Positions 27,636-37,263 of a DNA stretch of 64,000 nucleotides are shown piece by piece (within the stretch, counting starts at the first letter, position 1; the number at the start of each line of letters is the position of its first letter). Origin of the DNA: Chloroflexota bacterium (GTDB lineage: Bacteria; Chloroflexota; Anaerolineae; B4-G1; DUEL01); NCBI GenBank assembly GCA_014874475.1, contig JADBJJ010000023.1:1-64000 (forward strand), written 5' to 3'. Below the pieces are notes generated by a model. That model saw only the letters and a program-made list of their open reading frames with translations, was not told the origin of the DNA and made no database searches. A program made the translations under genes and the position numbers.

Positions 27636-28796
27636 CTACCGGCGCCCAAAGCGCATCACGGCCCAGGCAACCACCAGGACAGCAACGGCGATGAGCGCAA
27701 TCCCCCCAACGCCCCAGAGGGTGGAGGTGAGCACAGTGATGCGGAAGTCCGCCGACTCATAGCCGCCGTCCTGCGGCCGGGCCCGGACGGTGAGCATATA
27801 GTCGCCCGCCACGGCCTTGTCGGCGGGCTTGACGTGCATGGTAATCTCCACCTGCTGCCCGGCGGGGATCTCCGGAATCCGCTGGGGCTCAAAGCGGACC
27901 GACCAGCCGGAGGGCGGACTGGCCGAGAGTTCCACATTCAGGGCCGCGGCGGAGCCGTTGTTTTGAACCAGCAACTGGATGGGCGTCTCCCGTCCAGTGT
28001 AGACCTGAGTGGATAGCCGCTCATCGGGCGTCCGGATGGTCAGGTCCGGCTGCCCCGTCACCTCGGCGACGAGGGAAATGATAGCCTGGCTCTCGCCGCC
28101 CACGGCGGCCACCTCAATGGGATAGGTACCGGCCGGAATCTGGGTATAGGCTCGGGCCTCAAGGCTGATCCGCTTGGACTCATTGGCCCCCACCGGCAGG
28201 CTGGTCACGTCCTGGCCCATATACTTGAAGGAAACCAGGAAGCCCTCCGGTGCAGTGGCCTGCAGGTTGACGGTGGTCTCTTCATCCCCCTCGTTTTTCA
28301 GAGTAGCGTCGTAGCGGAAAGCGGTGGTGGCGGCTCCCCGCAAGGTGGGCAGGTCCACCGAGAGGCTGAGGCGGGGCGGGAGTTTGGCCGCCACAGTCAG
28401 TTCCAGCGGGAACTCCGCCGATATCTCTCCCCCGCGAGCAGTCACCACCCAGCGGTAGGTGTCGCCAGAGACGTCATCCGGTACCACCACCCGCAGACTA
28501 ACAGAAGCGTCCTTCTCTGGTTCTACATAGACGGCGCGCACCACATTGCCGCCGCCCCGGAACGAGGCTTCCCAGCCCTCCGGAAGCCCCTCCACGTCCA
28601 GATAGACGGTCTGCGGAACAGAAGCCGTGAGCCGGAGGGTGAGATTGTAGGTGACGGTCTCCCCCCGCTCAGCGACCCGGGCGGGATAATCACAGAAGAG
28701 AAGTAGGCCCTGCCCCTCCTGAGCACGGGCCGGGAACGGCCCGGCAAGGGCAATCAGGGAAATCAGCAATAAAAGAACCGCCCAGTTTCGTCTCAT
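27636..28796 (-). CDS. NEW3-domain membrane protein (COG1470-like)
   Basis: 386 aa. Signal peptide ([20 protein letters not shown]), then three Ig-like beta domains of the NEW3/NPCBM-associated kind ([49 protein letters not shown]), and one C-terminal helix ([19 protein letters not shown]) with a basic end. It is exposed outside and held by the last helix. It lies 67 bases upstream of the ABC ATPase, so it is probably the extracellular partner of that transporter, by position only. Confidence 0.85.
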   Translation of the reverse strand: MRRNWAVLLLLISLIALAGPFPARAQEGQGLLLFCDYPARVAERGETVTYNLTLRLTASVPQTVYLDVEGLPEGWEASFRGGGNVVRAVYVEPEKDASVSLRVVVPDDVSGDTYRWVVTARGGEISAEFPLELTVAAKLPPRLSLSVDLPTLRGAATTAFRYDATLKNEGDEETTVNLQATAPEGFLVSFKYMGQDVTSLPVGANESKRISLEARAYTQIPAGTYPIEVAAVGGESQAIISLVAEVTGQPDLTIRTPDERLSTQVYTGRETPIQLLVQNNGSAAALNVELSASPPSGWSVRFEPQRIPEIPAGQQVEITMHVKPADKAVAGDYMLTVRARPQDGGYESADFRITVLTSTLWGVGGIALIAVAVLVVAWAVMRFGRR

Positions 28797-28882
28797 CTCT
28801 TACCTCCATTACAAGATATGTGGGTTCTGCGAGCGAACCAAGCGGTAAAATAGATATTATCTGTTGTGTGTAGCGATAGTAA

Positions 28883-28910
28883 ATTATAGCATCCTGGCCC
28901 CAAAAGTCAA
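28883..28910 (-). promoter_or_regulatory. Promoter for the NEW3-ABC operon
   Basis: TTGACT-16-TATAAT reading leftward, ~85 bases before the NEW3 start. Confidence 0.65.
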
Positions 28911-29160
28911 GGGCGGTTGCGCTTGCGCCAGGAGATCGTTACCAGGTGATGGAGATGATCTTGACAAGCGGAAGAGGGGAAGGGAATAGGGAGGATTAGG
29001 GAAGTCATCCCCGGGGATGAGGGGGCGGGACTCATAAGCCAACCCGGTTCCGACGGTGTCCGAACCTCAGCCGTTGCCTGGGGTTGAGGCATAAGTGGAG
29101 GAGATTTGGCGACGGCGGCCCACAGAGCCGCCGCCCCGTTTTCTCTTAAGGAGAAACAGA

Positions 29161-29184
29161 CCAGGCACTTCTCAATGTGCCTGG
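29161..29184 (-). terminator. Terminator-like hairpin after the GH13 gene (dispersed repeat copy)
   Basis: CCAGGCAC / GTGCCTGG, 8-base loop, 16 bases downstream of the GH13 stop at 29200. Just beyond it lies a second GC-rich hairpin (GGCGGC..GCCGCC). It shares sequence with 34044-34067. Confidence 0.5.
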
Positions 29185-29199
29185 CCCGTTCGCGGATGG

Positions 29200-32049
29200 C
29201 TAAGGCCGCGCGCTCCGCAGCACCACCGGCAGGTAGACCTGTCGCCAGCCGAACTCCCAGATATACTCCCGCTGCAGCGATACGCCGTCCTCCGCGTCCT
29301 TCAGGCCCGTCGTCAGCCGGACTTGGTAGCGGCCATGGGGGTTCAGCGGCACCGTCGGGGTGAAGTAGACAGTCTCCCCGATATACCCCACCGTCCCGGT
29401 GACCGCGCCATCGTTCACCCGCACAGTGGCCGTTGTGACCGTAGCAGGATTCAGCGCCCGGTTGAAGGTCGCCGTGATGGGGCCGGCTGGGTTGAAGGAC
29501 AGGGCGCCAGGAGCCGGGGAGACCGCCACCACCAGCGGGTCGCGCCAGTTGTAGACTGCGTCTGTCACCGTCATCCAGCCTGTGGCGCCCCAGGTGGGGG
29601 TGATGACGCGGTTGGCAAAGCCCACGATGGCCCCCCACTTCTCCACCCGGTCCCAACTCCCACGAGTGTACTTGTATTCCCGCCTCCCGTCCTCGGGCAT
29701 CGCCAGCGTCACCGTCCAGCGATTCGGGCCGACCCGCATCAGGGGCCGGGCAGAGGGATTCCAGGACGCGCCGAAAACGTCCGCCCGGTCTCCGGCGATG
29801 TAGACCGTATCCTCCGGCGGGGTGAAGGCTGGAACCGTCACGACGAAGGTCACGGTGACCCAGCGGGCCTCGGCCCGCGCGGAGGCCTCATTGGAGAACC
29901 CAGAGCGGTTGAAGGACGTATCCAGCGCGCGGACGGTGTAGGTGTAGAGACAGCCGGTCTGGACGGCGGTGTCGGTGTAGAAGGTTGTCGGGGAGAGGAC
30001 GCGGGCCAGCATATCTCGCGGGCCCGGCACTTCCGGCAGGGTCGGGCACGCTCCGCGCTGGCGGTACAGGTCGTAGGCGTAGAGGTCCGCCGCAGCGACG
30101 GAGTTCCAGGCCAGCGCGATGTGGTCGGCCCCCCAGCGGGTCACCCGCAGGTTCTGAGGCGCTGGTGGCGGTGTCGTATCCGCCGACGGGAGGACGCGGA
30201 GGATGGCCGGCTGCTGGGCCACATTGTTCGGGTTGATAACGCCGCTCCGGTCCGCATAGACCCACTCCCGCCCGCCAGTGGTGGAATACCGATAGACCAC
30301 ATGGAAGGTGCCGGTGTACTCCGGCACAAGGCGCGCTTTGAACTCGTCGTTGTTGCCCACGTCGGTGTTGTAGAGAGCGTCCGTCCACCAGGTCCAGGAG
30401 ACTGGCGGGGTATCCGTGGGGCCAAAGCCGACCTGGGCCAGGAGTCCGGGGGTCGCGCCGGGTTGATGAGTCACGCCGTCTATCCAGACCTGACCGTAGA
30501 AGAAGTCGGTGGGGGTGAGGCCAATGGTGTGGGTCATCTCTGGTGGCCACTGGAGATTGGCCCAGCCGATGGTGTAGTGGGGCATCGCCGCCGCCTCGCT
30601 GGAGTACCCGCTCTCGTTGCCCGCCGCGTCCAGAGCAGTCACGACGTAGTAATAGGTTGTCCCGTTGACCACGGCGGTGTCGGTGTAGATGGGGTTGGAG
30701 ACCGTCGCGATGGGGGTGTACCCGCCGCCGGAGAGAAGGGAGCGGTAGACGGTGTAGGAGACAGCGTCCGCCACCGGCTGCCAGGTCAGGACGACCTGGC
30801 CGGCCCCTTCGGTCGCGGTCAGTATTGCCGGCGAGGCAGGGGGGATGATGTCGCCGTCGGCATAGACCAGGAGCGCGCCGCTCAGGGGAGCCAGGCTTGC
30901 CACGGTGATGCGCCCGTCAGCAGAAACGGTGTACGGCGTGCCGCCGGAGAGGACGTCGGTGAGGACGGTGCCCACACCCAGGTAGCCCGAAACATCCACG
31001 ACGACGGTCCGGGCCGTGGTGCCCCGGTTCAGGACTACCACACCGGCATCCGCCACCGTGCCTGAGATCCACCGACGTCCGTAGGCATACACGCGGGCCC
31101 CATCGTCGGTGAGCAAGGTGTCAAAGGACCCGACGCGCAGAGCCGGGTGGGCGGCACGGGCCCGGCCCAGCAGGGTGTAGTGGCCGAGGATGTCCGACCG
31201 CCGGCTGTAATGGCCGGGAGTGTCGTCCCACGGGAAGGGCACCCGGTTGTAGGGGTCGTCCTCGTACTTCCCGCCGTAGAAGCGGCCCGGCGACTCCACC
31301 CCGACCTCATCCCCGTAGTAGACGGTGGGCGCGCCCGGCAGGGTGAACTGCAACAGGGCCAGGAGTTTCTGATAGGGGTCGGTCTCCTCAGGCGTGAAGG
31401 ACTGACCGGTCCCTCTCTGACCGTGGCTGAGGACAAAGCGGACCCGGTTGGTGTCGTGAGAGCCCGCCAGACTGAGCATCACCGCCAGCGCTTCCGGCGG
31501 GTAGTCCTCTACGAGGGAGTGAAGCCAAGCGTCCAGTTGGGAGACGGTGATGGGGTCCAGGACGCCGCTGGAGGAGGAGGGGTTATTGTCGTTATCCTCG
31601 TAATAGGTCTCCCGGAGGAAGGAGAGGAGGGCGCTGCGGAAGCGGTAGTTCATCACCGCGTCCCACTCCCCGCCCAGGAGCCAGGGGGTCGCATCGCCCC
31701 ACTCCTCGCCGAGGATGACGGCGTCCGGATCGACCCCTTTCACCCTCTGACGAAACCCTTCCCAGTAGTCGTTGGCGGGGTCCCGGGTGAGACCGGGGTC
31801 TACGTCACCGCCCACATCCAGCCGCCAGCCCGCCGTCCCGGAGAGAATCCAGCGGGTGGCGATACTACCTGTCCCATTGTAGAAGTAGGTCCGCACGGCG
31901 GGGTTGGACGAGCGCAGGACAGGGAGGGTGTCGTAGCCCCACCAGGAGTGGTAATCATCGGGCCACGCGGAGAAGATGTACCAGTCGTAGTAGGGGCTGG
32001 ACTGGGACTCGTAGGCGCCGAGGGTCGCATAGCGGGAGTACTTGTCAAA
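29200..32049 (-). CDS. GH13 alpha-glucanase, C-terminal two thirds (after frameshift)
   Basis: 949 codons continuing the reading of the next entry after one extra base at 32050. It completes the GH13 barrel: nucleophile in GWRLDVGGDVD, acid/base Glu in VILGEEWGD, third Asp in LAGSHDTNRV. Then come a beta C-domain, a fibronectin III domain (LTWQPVADAVSYTVYRS), a CBM-like region with YTGTFHVVYRY, a second FN3, a starch-binding (CBM20/26-like) domain (NRWTVTLAMPEDGRREYKYTRGSW) and a Big_5-like domain. The last residues are RQVYLPVVLRSARP, the tail shared with two other secreted proteins here. There is no own start codon, so it is expressed only if the frameshift is suppressed or is a sequence error. 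Confidence 0.85.
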   Translation of the reverse strand, partial: FDKYSRYATLGAYESQSSPYYDWYIFSAWPDDYHSWWGYDTLPVLRSSNPAVRTYFYNGTGSIATRWILSGTAGWRLDVGGDVDPGLTRDPANDYWEGFRQRVKGVDPDAVILGEEWGDATPWLLGGEWDAVMNYRFRSALLSFLRETYYEDNDNNPSSSSGVLDPITVSQLDAWLHSLVEDYPPEALAVMLSLAGSHDTNRVRFVLSHGQRGTGQSFTPEETDPYQKLLALLQFTLPGAPTVYYGDEVGVESPGRFYGGKYEDDPYNRVPFPWDDTPGHYSRRSDILGHYTLLGRARAAHPALRVGSFDTLLTDDGARVYAYGRRWISGTVADAGVVVLNRGTTARTVVVDVSGYLGVGTVLTDVLSGGTPYTVSADGRITVASLAPLSGALLVYADGDIIPPASPAILTATEGAGQVVLTWQPVADAVSYTVYRSLLSGGGYTPIATVSNPIYTDTAVVNGTTYYYVVTALDAAGNESGYSSEAAAMPHYTIGWANLQWPPEMTHTIGLTPTDFFYGQVWIDGVTHQPGATPGLLAQVGFGPTDTPPVSWTWWTDALYNTDVGNNDEFKARLVPEYTGTFHVVYRYSTTGGREWVYADRSGVINPNNVAQQPAILRVLPSADTTPPPAPQNLRVTRWGADHIALAWNSVAAADLYAYDLYRQRGACPTLPEVPGPRDMLARVLSPTTFYTDTAVQTGCLYTYTVRALDTSFNRSGFSNEASARAEARWVTVTFVVTVPAFTPPEDTVYIAGDRADVFGASWNPSARPLMRVGPNRWTVTLAMPEDGRREYKYTRGSWDRVEKWGAIVGFANRVITPTWGATGWMTVTDAVYNWRDPLVVAVSPAPGALSFNPAGPITATFNRALNPATVTTATVRVNDGAVTGTVGYIGETVYFTPTVPLNPHGRYQVRLTTGLKDAEDGVSLQREYIWEFGWRQVYLPVVLRSARP

Positions 32050-34021
32050 TATAGATGCTATCTGACGAAGTGTGATTGAAGACGCCGTCCAGGATGACAC
32101 GGATGCCGCGCCCTTCGGCGGCGGAGAGGAACGCCGCCAGCGCCTCGTTCCCGCCCAGGTGCGGGTCCACTTCCTCAAAGGTTGTCGTGTCGTATTTGTG
32201 GTTGGACGGGGAGAGGAAAACCGGGTTCAGGTAGAGCGCGGTGATGCCCAGGCTCCGGAGGTAATCCAGTTTTGCCGTAATCCCCTGCAGGTCGCCGCCG
32301 TAGAAGTCCTCGCCCCAGCGGTTGTGGTAGGGGCTGGCGGGGTCGCGGGGGTCTATGACGGGCGCGTTCCAGGTCGTGTAGGTGATGCCGCCGGCGGCGT
32401 TGCCGTAGAAGAAATGAGTGCCGGAGACCACGTTATTGGAGGGGTCACCGTCCCGGAAGCGGTCGGGGAAAATCTGGTAGACGACGCCGTTCTTCAGCCA
32501 GTCGGGGGTTCGGAAGGCCGGGTCGTAGACGGTCAACTGGAAGGAGAGGTCGGAGGACTCGTCGTAGACGCGACCCGCTCCGCCCTCGTTGTAGCCGCGG
32601 TAGACGTTGTTCACGACGTGGTCGTCCTCGTAGTAGTCGGTGTCGGTGCCATCCCGAACGATGAAGCGGTACCAGAGGACGGTGGGCTGGGTCGGGGTGA
32701 TGGCGACGGCCCAGTAGTCATAGGCAGGGTCGGAGGCGACGATGCGCATTGGGAGGACAGTCGCCGTGTCAGTCCGGTCATCGTAGAGCCGAAGGGAGAC
32801 GGCGGTGAGGTCGTCCCTGTAGGCCCGCAGCCGAAGGGTGACCGGCGTTCCGGCGGGGACAGGACCAACGGGAGTACGGTAGGCAGGGTCCCGGGAGTTA
32901 TGGAGCAATCCGTCCCAGAAGATGTCGTTATCCTGGGTGGCGCCGAAGGTGACGTGGCGGACGACGGTGGCGGTGTCGGTTGCGCTGGTGGCGGTGACGG
33001 TGAGGGTATTGGCCCCGCGCGCCAGGGTGACAGGCTGGGTGAAGCGTCCACCGGCGTCCACGGTGGGGGTATAGAGGGCCGCACTGTTCAGGTTCACCGT
33101 GACGGTGACGACGACGGCGGGGGAGACGGAGCCGGTTACGGTGATGTCCGGCGCAGCGAAGAACGCGCCCTCCGGCGGATGGGTCACGTCCAGCGTGAGC
33201 GCGGGGGCCAGGATGTAGGTCGCCAGGAAGCGCTGAGTAGTGGGGTCGTCCCAGCCGGTAGACTGGTCGTCGGAGGGGACGGTATCAAAGGCACCTTTCG
33301 AGTTCGCGGTCTGGGTCCCGTAGAACTGAAGGTGGATGGGGAGACCGGGAACATAGGAGACCCCCAGGTCGGCGAAGGGGATGGCGAACTCCACGCCGAC
33401 GCCGTCAGCGAAGGCGACGCGAGTGCCGATCATCCCACCGCCGGAGATGCCACCCCAGTTGGTGCCTGCGCCGGTGCTGTAATCGGTGCCGTTCCAGCGG
33501 CGCAGTTCCGTCCAGCCGTTGTCGTCGCCGCTTACGCCGACGATGTTGCCCCGAACCACAACGTCAGGGATAATGCGGTAGGGGAGGACAACGGGGGTCT
33601 GGCCAACGTTGGCGTGGGTGGCGGTGTAGGCGAAGGTGATGGCATTCATCCAGGGGTCGCCCGGTGGGGAGCCACCGGTAGCGGTGTAGCGGCCCGTAGC
33701 GATGACCAGGCCGAAGGAGCCGGAGGAGGTGGTGCGGGTGTAGGCGTAGAGGGGGACGAAGACGTAGAGATTCTGGCCATCGTTGGTCACGTAGAGGCTG
33801 ATGACATCAGTCCAGTGGGTGCCGACCCACTCCCGGGGCCCCGGGGAGGCCAGGTCGCCCCGAAGGTCAGCGGCGAGGGCCGGCCCGTAGGCCGGGTCGG
33901 GAAGCCCGTCCAGAATGACGGTTGCGCCCCGGACGGGGGGCGAATAGGAGAAGAGAATCAGAGTCAGCACAAGGGCACCAGTAGCGACACTCAGAGCCAG
34001 AAACGGGCGAAATCGGGACAT
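32045..34021 (-). CDS. GH13 alpha-glucanase, N-terminal part (ends at frameshift)
   Basis: 657 codons, then off-frame to TGA at 32045. Signal peptide (VATGALVLTLILFSY); a ~210-residue beta domain resembling sugar-binding modules of glucodextranases and pullulanases; an Ig-like domain (TLARGANTLTVTATSA); a CBM34-like N-domain (VTLRLRAYRDDLTAVSLRLYD); and the first GH13 barrel regions (VVYQIFPDRFRDGD, YLRSLGITALYLNPVF, VILDGVFNHT). In AGC ATC TAT A TTT GAC the single A breaks the frame; without it the chain reads SIYFDKYSRY. Joined, the protein would be 1606 aa, an extracellular amylase, pullulanase or cyclomaltodextrinase-type enzyme acting on alpha-glucans. AGGGAGG precedes the ATG. Confidence 0.85.
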   Translation of the reverse strand: MSRFRPFLALSVATGALVLTLILFSYSPPVRGATVILDGLPDPAYGPALAADLRGDLASPGPREWVGTHWTDVISLYVTNDGQNLYVFVPLYAYTRTTSSGSFGLVIATGRYTATGGSPPGDPWMNAITFAYTATHANVGQTPVVLPYRIIPDVVVRGNIVGVSGDDNGWTELRRWNGTDYSTGAGTNWGGISGGGMIGTRVAFADGVGVEFAIPFADLGVSYVPGLPIHLQFYGTQTANSKGAFDTVPSDDQSTGWDDPTTQRFLATYILAPALTLDVTHPPEGAFFAAPDITVTGSVSPAVVVTVTVNLNSAALYTPTVDAGGRFTQPVTLARGANTLTVTATSATDTATVVRHVTFGATQDNDIFWDGLLHNSRDPAYRTPVGPVPAGTPVTLRLRAYRDDLTAVSLRLYDDRTDTATVLPMRIVASDPAYDYWAVAITPTQPTVLWYRFIVRDGTDTDYYEDDHVVNNVYRGYNEGGAGRVYDESSDLSFQLTVYDPAFRTPDWLKNGVVYQIFPDRFRDGDPSNNVVSGTHFFYGNAAGGITYTTWNAPVIDPRDPASPYHNRWGEDFYGGDLQGITAKLDYLRSLGITALYLNPVFLSPSNHKYDTTTFEEVDPHLGGNEALAAFLSAAEGRGIRVILDGVFNHTSSDSIYI

Positions 34022-34043
34022 GCTGCCTCCCTTTCCGAACAGA

Positions 34044-34067
34044 CCAGGCACTTTGAGAAGTGTCTGG
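34044..34067. terminator. Hairpin after the glyA-gcvT gene (dispersed repeat copy)
   Basis: CCAGGCACTT / AAGTGTCTGG with a 4-base loop and one imperfect pair, 20 bases past the fusion gene's stop and 23 bases before the GH13 start. Confidence 0.5.
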
Positions 34068-34086
34068 CCCGTCACTTTTCTCCAAA

Positions 34087-37000
34087 CTAATCCTCCACCG
34101 TCCGCCAGACCTGGGCCTCCAGCGCCCGCCCCCGGAAGCGGGTGAGCACCGTCGCCGTTACCGGCAGGACGGCCCGGTCGGCGGCTGTCGCTTCCTCCAG
34201 GGACTTTCCACCCAGCGGGAAGACGGCGATCTCCGTTCCCGGCACGTTATACTGCTTCTTCACAATCGCCATTCCCACCAGGTAGCCCTCTCCGTCAATG
34301 GAGCAACTGGTGACGGAGCCAATCAGTTGCCCTTTGCGGTTAACCACCGGGTCGCCGGTTTGCAAGCGGCGAACCCCCTTCTCGGCGACGCGGAAGCGGA
34401 TCACTTCCCGGTCCCGCCCCTTCTCCCGGGCCAGCAAAGCGTCCCGCCCGATGAAGAAGGGCTTGTGGTACTTGACGTAACCGGCGAAGCCCGCCTCTAT
34501 GGGCGAGATGTTGAAGGGGCCCGCCAGTTCGTGGCCGTAAAGGGGAAGGCCCGCCTCAGTGCGGGTGGAATCGCGCGCGCCCAGCCCCGCCGGCCGGACG
34601 CCATACCGCTCCCCGGCCTCCAAAATTTTATCCCACAGGACGAGCGCCTGGTCCGGATGGACGAAGATTTCGTAGCCCCACTCCTCACCGGTGTAGCCGG
34701 TACGAGCGATGACGACAGGGATACCCGCCAGCGAGCCCTCCAGCAGGTCCGTCCGGCGCAGGCGGGCCAGTTCAATCCGGAACCGCTCCCCATCGGCCAG
34801 GGCCAGCAGAGTCGGCAGCGACGCGGGGCCCTGTAGGGCGATATCCCGCTTCTCCCGTTCGCCGGACGTCGGGTCCTTCAGGTTGCGCAGCGTCGCCGGG
34901 GCTTCCACCCGCACCCAGGGACGGGCGCGGTCTATCATCACCCGTCGCTCATTCACCGCGTTCAGCCAGTCCCAGTCCTTCTCCTCGTTGGCCGCGTTCA
35001 CTACCATCAGGTAGAGGTCGGCCCGGCGGCGGTAAATCATCACATCGTCTATCACATTGCCGTCGGGGTCTAGGAGATAGCCGTAGAGGGATTGCCCGTC
35101 CTCCAGCCAGGCAACGTAGTTGGAGCAGACGGTATCCAGGAAGGCAGTGGCGTGCGGCCCGGCAATCTCAAAGACGCCCATGTGGGCCACATCAAAGAGG
35201 CCCGCCGTCTCCCGCACCGCGCGATGCTCCTCCCCCACCGATGTGTACCAGACGGGCATCTCCCATCCGGCAAAGGAGACCATCTTGGCCCCCATCCGCC
35301 TGTGGGTCTCGTAGAGGGGCGTGCGTCGGAGAGGGGTTTCCCGCCCTTCCCAGTGCCATTCGGGGTATAGCGTGTTGGGCGCTCCGGATTCGGCAAGGGA
35401 AGATTGGCCAATGAAGTAGGGCTTGGTAAGGTCTATCTCTGCATCTCCGCCGATAGAGGCAACGGAAGCAGTGGGGGCTTCCTCCACCACCACCGGCCCC
35501 TCCACTTTGCGGTAGATGTCGGTCTCGTCAAAGAGGACATAACCGTCGGAGAGGGCCCGGAGCCAGGCCGCCACGCGGCTCCCGTTGGCCGTGGGGACGA
35601 TGAGGTAGCGATCCCGGCCCCATTCGTCTGGCTCCTCCCGCCCGACAATCACCTCGGCGATGAGGCTACCGTGGCGGTCCAGCATGCGGGCCTTTCTGGC
35701 CTGGCCTGGGGCCAGGTCGGCGATGTTGGCGGTGACCACCTGCTGGACGAACGGTCGGGCCCGCCAGCCGGAGACCCGCAGGGCCGTATTTTTCCCGTCG
35801 GACCCGAAAGAGTAGAAATGGGGGTAGCCGGTGGGGGTGTACTCAACGTCAATCCCGGCCTTCTCCGTCAGTTTCGCCACCCCTGCCCGGACCTCCTCCA
35901 GGACGTCCAGGTCCACCTTCCCGCGCGGGAGCGTGCCGACCAGGCCGTTGTAGGCAAAGGGCTGAATGGCAAAGAGGAGCCGGGCGATGAGGTCGGCCAG
36001 GGTGTCCATATCCTCCTCGGTGAGTCCCCGCTGGGTGACCCACGGGGTGCCCATACGGATGCCCGTCGCCAGTGCGGTCAGGGTATCCCCGGGGATGGTG
36101 TTTTTGTTGACGACGATCCCGGCCAGGTCCAGGATGCGGGCCGCAGGCTCTCCCCAGACGGGGTAACCGGTGCGGGTGGGAATGGATTTCAGGTCTGCCA
36201 CCAGGAGGTGGGTATTGGTGCCGCCGTAGGCCAGGCGGAGTCCCCGCTTCTGGAGCGCGTCCGCCAGGGCGCGGGCGTTGGCGACAATCTGGTGCTGGAG
36301 ACAGCGGAACTGCTCCGTCCGGGCCAGTCCGAAGGCAACAGCCATCGCCGCGAACTTGTTGACGTGAGGGCCGCCCTGCTCGCCGGGGAAGATGGCCATA
36401 TCTATCGCCTGGGCCAGCGCCTCGTCGGTGGTGAGGATGACCGCGCCGCGCGGCCCACAGATGGTCTTGTGGGTGGTGAAGACGGTGACGTGGGCGATGC
36501 CGACGGGGTTGGGGTAAGCGCCGACGGCAGCCATCCCGGCAGTGTGGGCGATGTCGGCGACCAGATAGGCCCCGACCTCGTCGGCAATGGACCGGAAGGC
36601 ATGCCAGTCCGGCGCCCAGGGGTAGGAAGTGTATCCGGCAACTATCACGCGCGGGCGGTGCTGGCGGGCCAGTTCCCGGATGGCGTCGTAGTCCAGCCGC
36701 TCCGTCTTCGGGTCAACGCCATAAGAAACCCGCCGGTACCACTTCCCGGAGATATTGAACTCGGAGCCGTGGGTCAAGTGGCCGCCCTGGAAGAGATCCA
36801 TGCCCATCAGGACCTCCCCCGGCTTCATCAGGGCCTGGTAGATGGCCAGGTTCGCAGCGGCGCCGGAGAGGGGCTGGACGTTGACGAAGATATGCTCGGG
36901 GCGGACGTCGTCGTGGGCGAAGAGTTCAGCACAGCGGCGCTGGGCCAGGCACTCCACCAGGTGGACGTAGTCCACGCCCTTGTAGAAGCGGCGGTCAGCG

Positions 37001-37263
37001 TAGCGGCGGTAGAAGGCCAGTTGCCAGGTCACATCCCGCAGCCGTTCCTCTGGCTCGCGGGTCATGCGCAGGGGTGGATAACCCTCGGCATATACGTTCT
37101 GGAAGACGGAACCCTCAGCCTCCCGGACGGCCCTCGGAGCATAGGACTCGGAAGGGATGAGGATGAGTTTTCGGGCCTGACGTTCCTGCTCCCAACGAAT
37201 CAGGTCCGCCATAAAGGGATCCAGTTCCTCCAGGTCGGCGCGAAAGAGAAAATCGTTGGGCAT
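34087..37263 (-). CDS. Bifunctional serine hydroxymethyltransferase-aminomethyltransferase (GlyA-GcvT fusion)
   Basis: 1058 aa, one uninterrupted frame with AGGAGG before the ATG. Residues 1-~465 are serine hydroxymethyltransferase: IPSESYAPRAV, VNVQPLSGAAANLAIYQAL, DIAHTAGM and the PLP Lys266 in VFTTHKTICGPRG. Residues ~645-1058 are the glycine-cleavage T-protein: RMGAKMVSFAGWEMPVWY, AGLFDVAHMG, NVIDDVMIYRR, ARTGYTGEEWGYEIF and GLGARDSTRTEAGLPLYG. Residues ~495-620 look like a decayed second T-protein segment (RPFVQQVVTANIADLAPGQA, LTKPYFIGQSSL). Both enzymes use tetrahydrofolate: SHMT interconverts Ser and Gly with methylene-THF, and GcvT makes methylene-THF from glycine. No gcvH or gcvP is nearby. 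Confidence 0.93.
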   Translation of the reverse strand: MPNDFLFRADLEELDPFMADLIRWEQERQARKLILIPSESYAPRAVREAEGSVFQNVYAEGYPPLRMTREPEERLRDVTWQLAFYRRYADRRFYKGVDYVHLVECLAQRRCAELFAHDDVRPEHIFVNVQPLSGAAANLAIYQALMKPGEVLMGMDLFQGGHLTHGSEFNISGKWYRRVSYGVDPKTERLDYDAIRELARQHRPRVIVAGYTSYPWAPDWHAFRSIADEVGAYLVADIAHTAGMAAVGAYPNPVGIAHVTVFTTHKTICGPRGAVILTTDEALAQAIDMAIFPGEQGGPHVNKFAAMAVAFGLARTEQFRCLQHQIVANARALADALQKRGLRLAYGGTNTHLLVADLKSIPTRTGYPVWGEPAARILDLAGIVVNKNTIPGDTLTALATGIRMGTPWVTQRGLTEEDMDTLADLIARLLFAIQPFAYNGLVGTLPRGKVDLDVLEEVRAGVAKLTEKAGIDVEYTPTGYPHFYSFGSDGKNTALRVSGWRARPFVQQVVTANIADLAPGQARKARMLDRHGSLIAEVIVGREEPDEWGRDRYLIVPTANGSRVAAWLRALSDGYVLFDETDIYRKVEGPVVVEEAPTASVASIGGDAEIDLTKPYFIGQSSLAESGAPNTLYPEWHWEGRETPLRRTPLYETHRRMGAKMVSFAGWEMPVWYTSVGEEHRAVRETAGLFDVAHMGVFEIAGPHATAFLDTVCSNYVAWLEDGQSLYGYLLDPDGNVIDDVMIYRRRADLYLMVVNAANEEKDWDWLNAVNERRVMIDRARPWVRVEAPATLRNLKDPTSGEREKRDIALQGPASLPTLLALADGERFRIELARLRRTDLLEGSLAGIPVVIARTGYTGEEWGYEIFVHPDQALVLWDKILEAGERYGVRPAGLGARDSTRTEAGLPLYGHELAGPFNISPIEAGFAGYVKYHKPFFIGRDALLAREKGRDREVIRFRVAEKGVRRLQTGDPVVNRKGQLIGSVTSCSIDGEGYLVGMAIVKKQYNVPGTEIAVFPLGGKSLEEATAADRAVLPVTATVLTRFRGRALEAQVWRTVED

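Larger units (their letters stand above)
28797..29199. other. 403-base intergenic region
   Basis: It holds the promoter at 28883-28910 and the leader of the NEW3 operon, the 3' hairpins of the GH13 gene, and two weak inverted repeats near 29047-29090 (GGTTC..GAACC, CCTCA..TGAGG). I see no convincing gene; the open frames here read as shadows. Confidence 0.5.

Noticed and set aside
32072-34090. 672-codon plus-strand open frame
   Set aside because: Antisense to the N-terminal half of the GH13 gene; Gly/Val/Asp-rich shadow.
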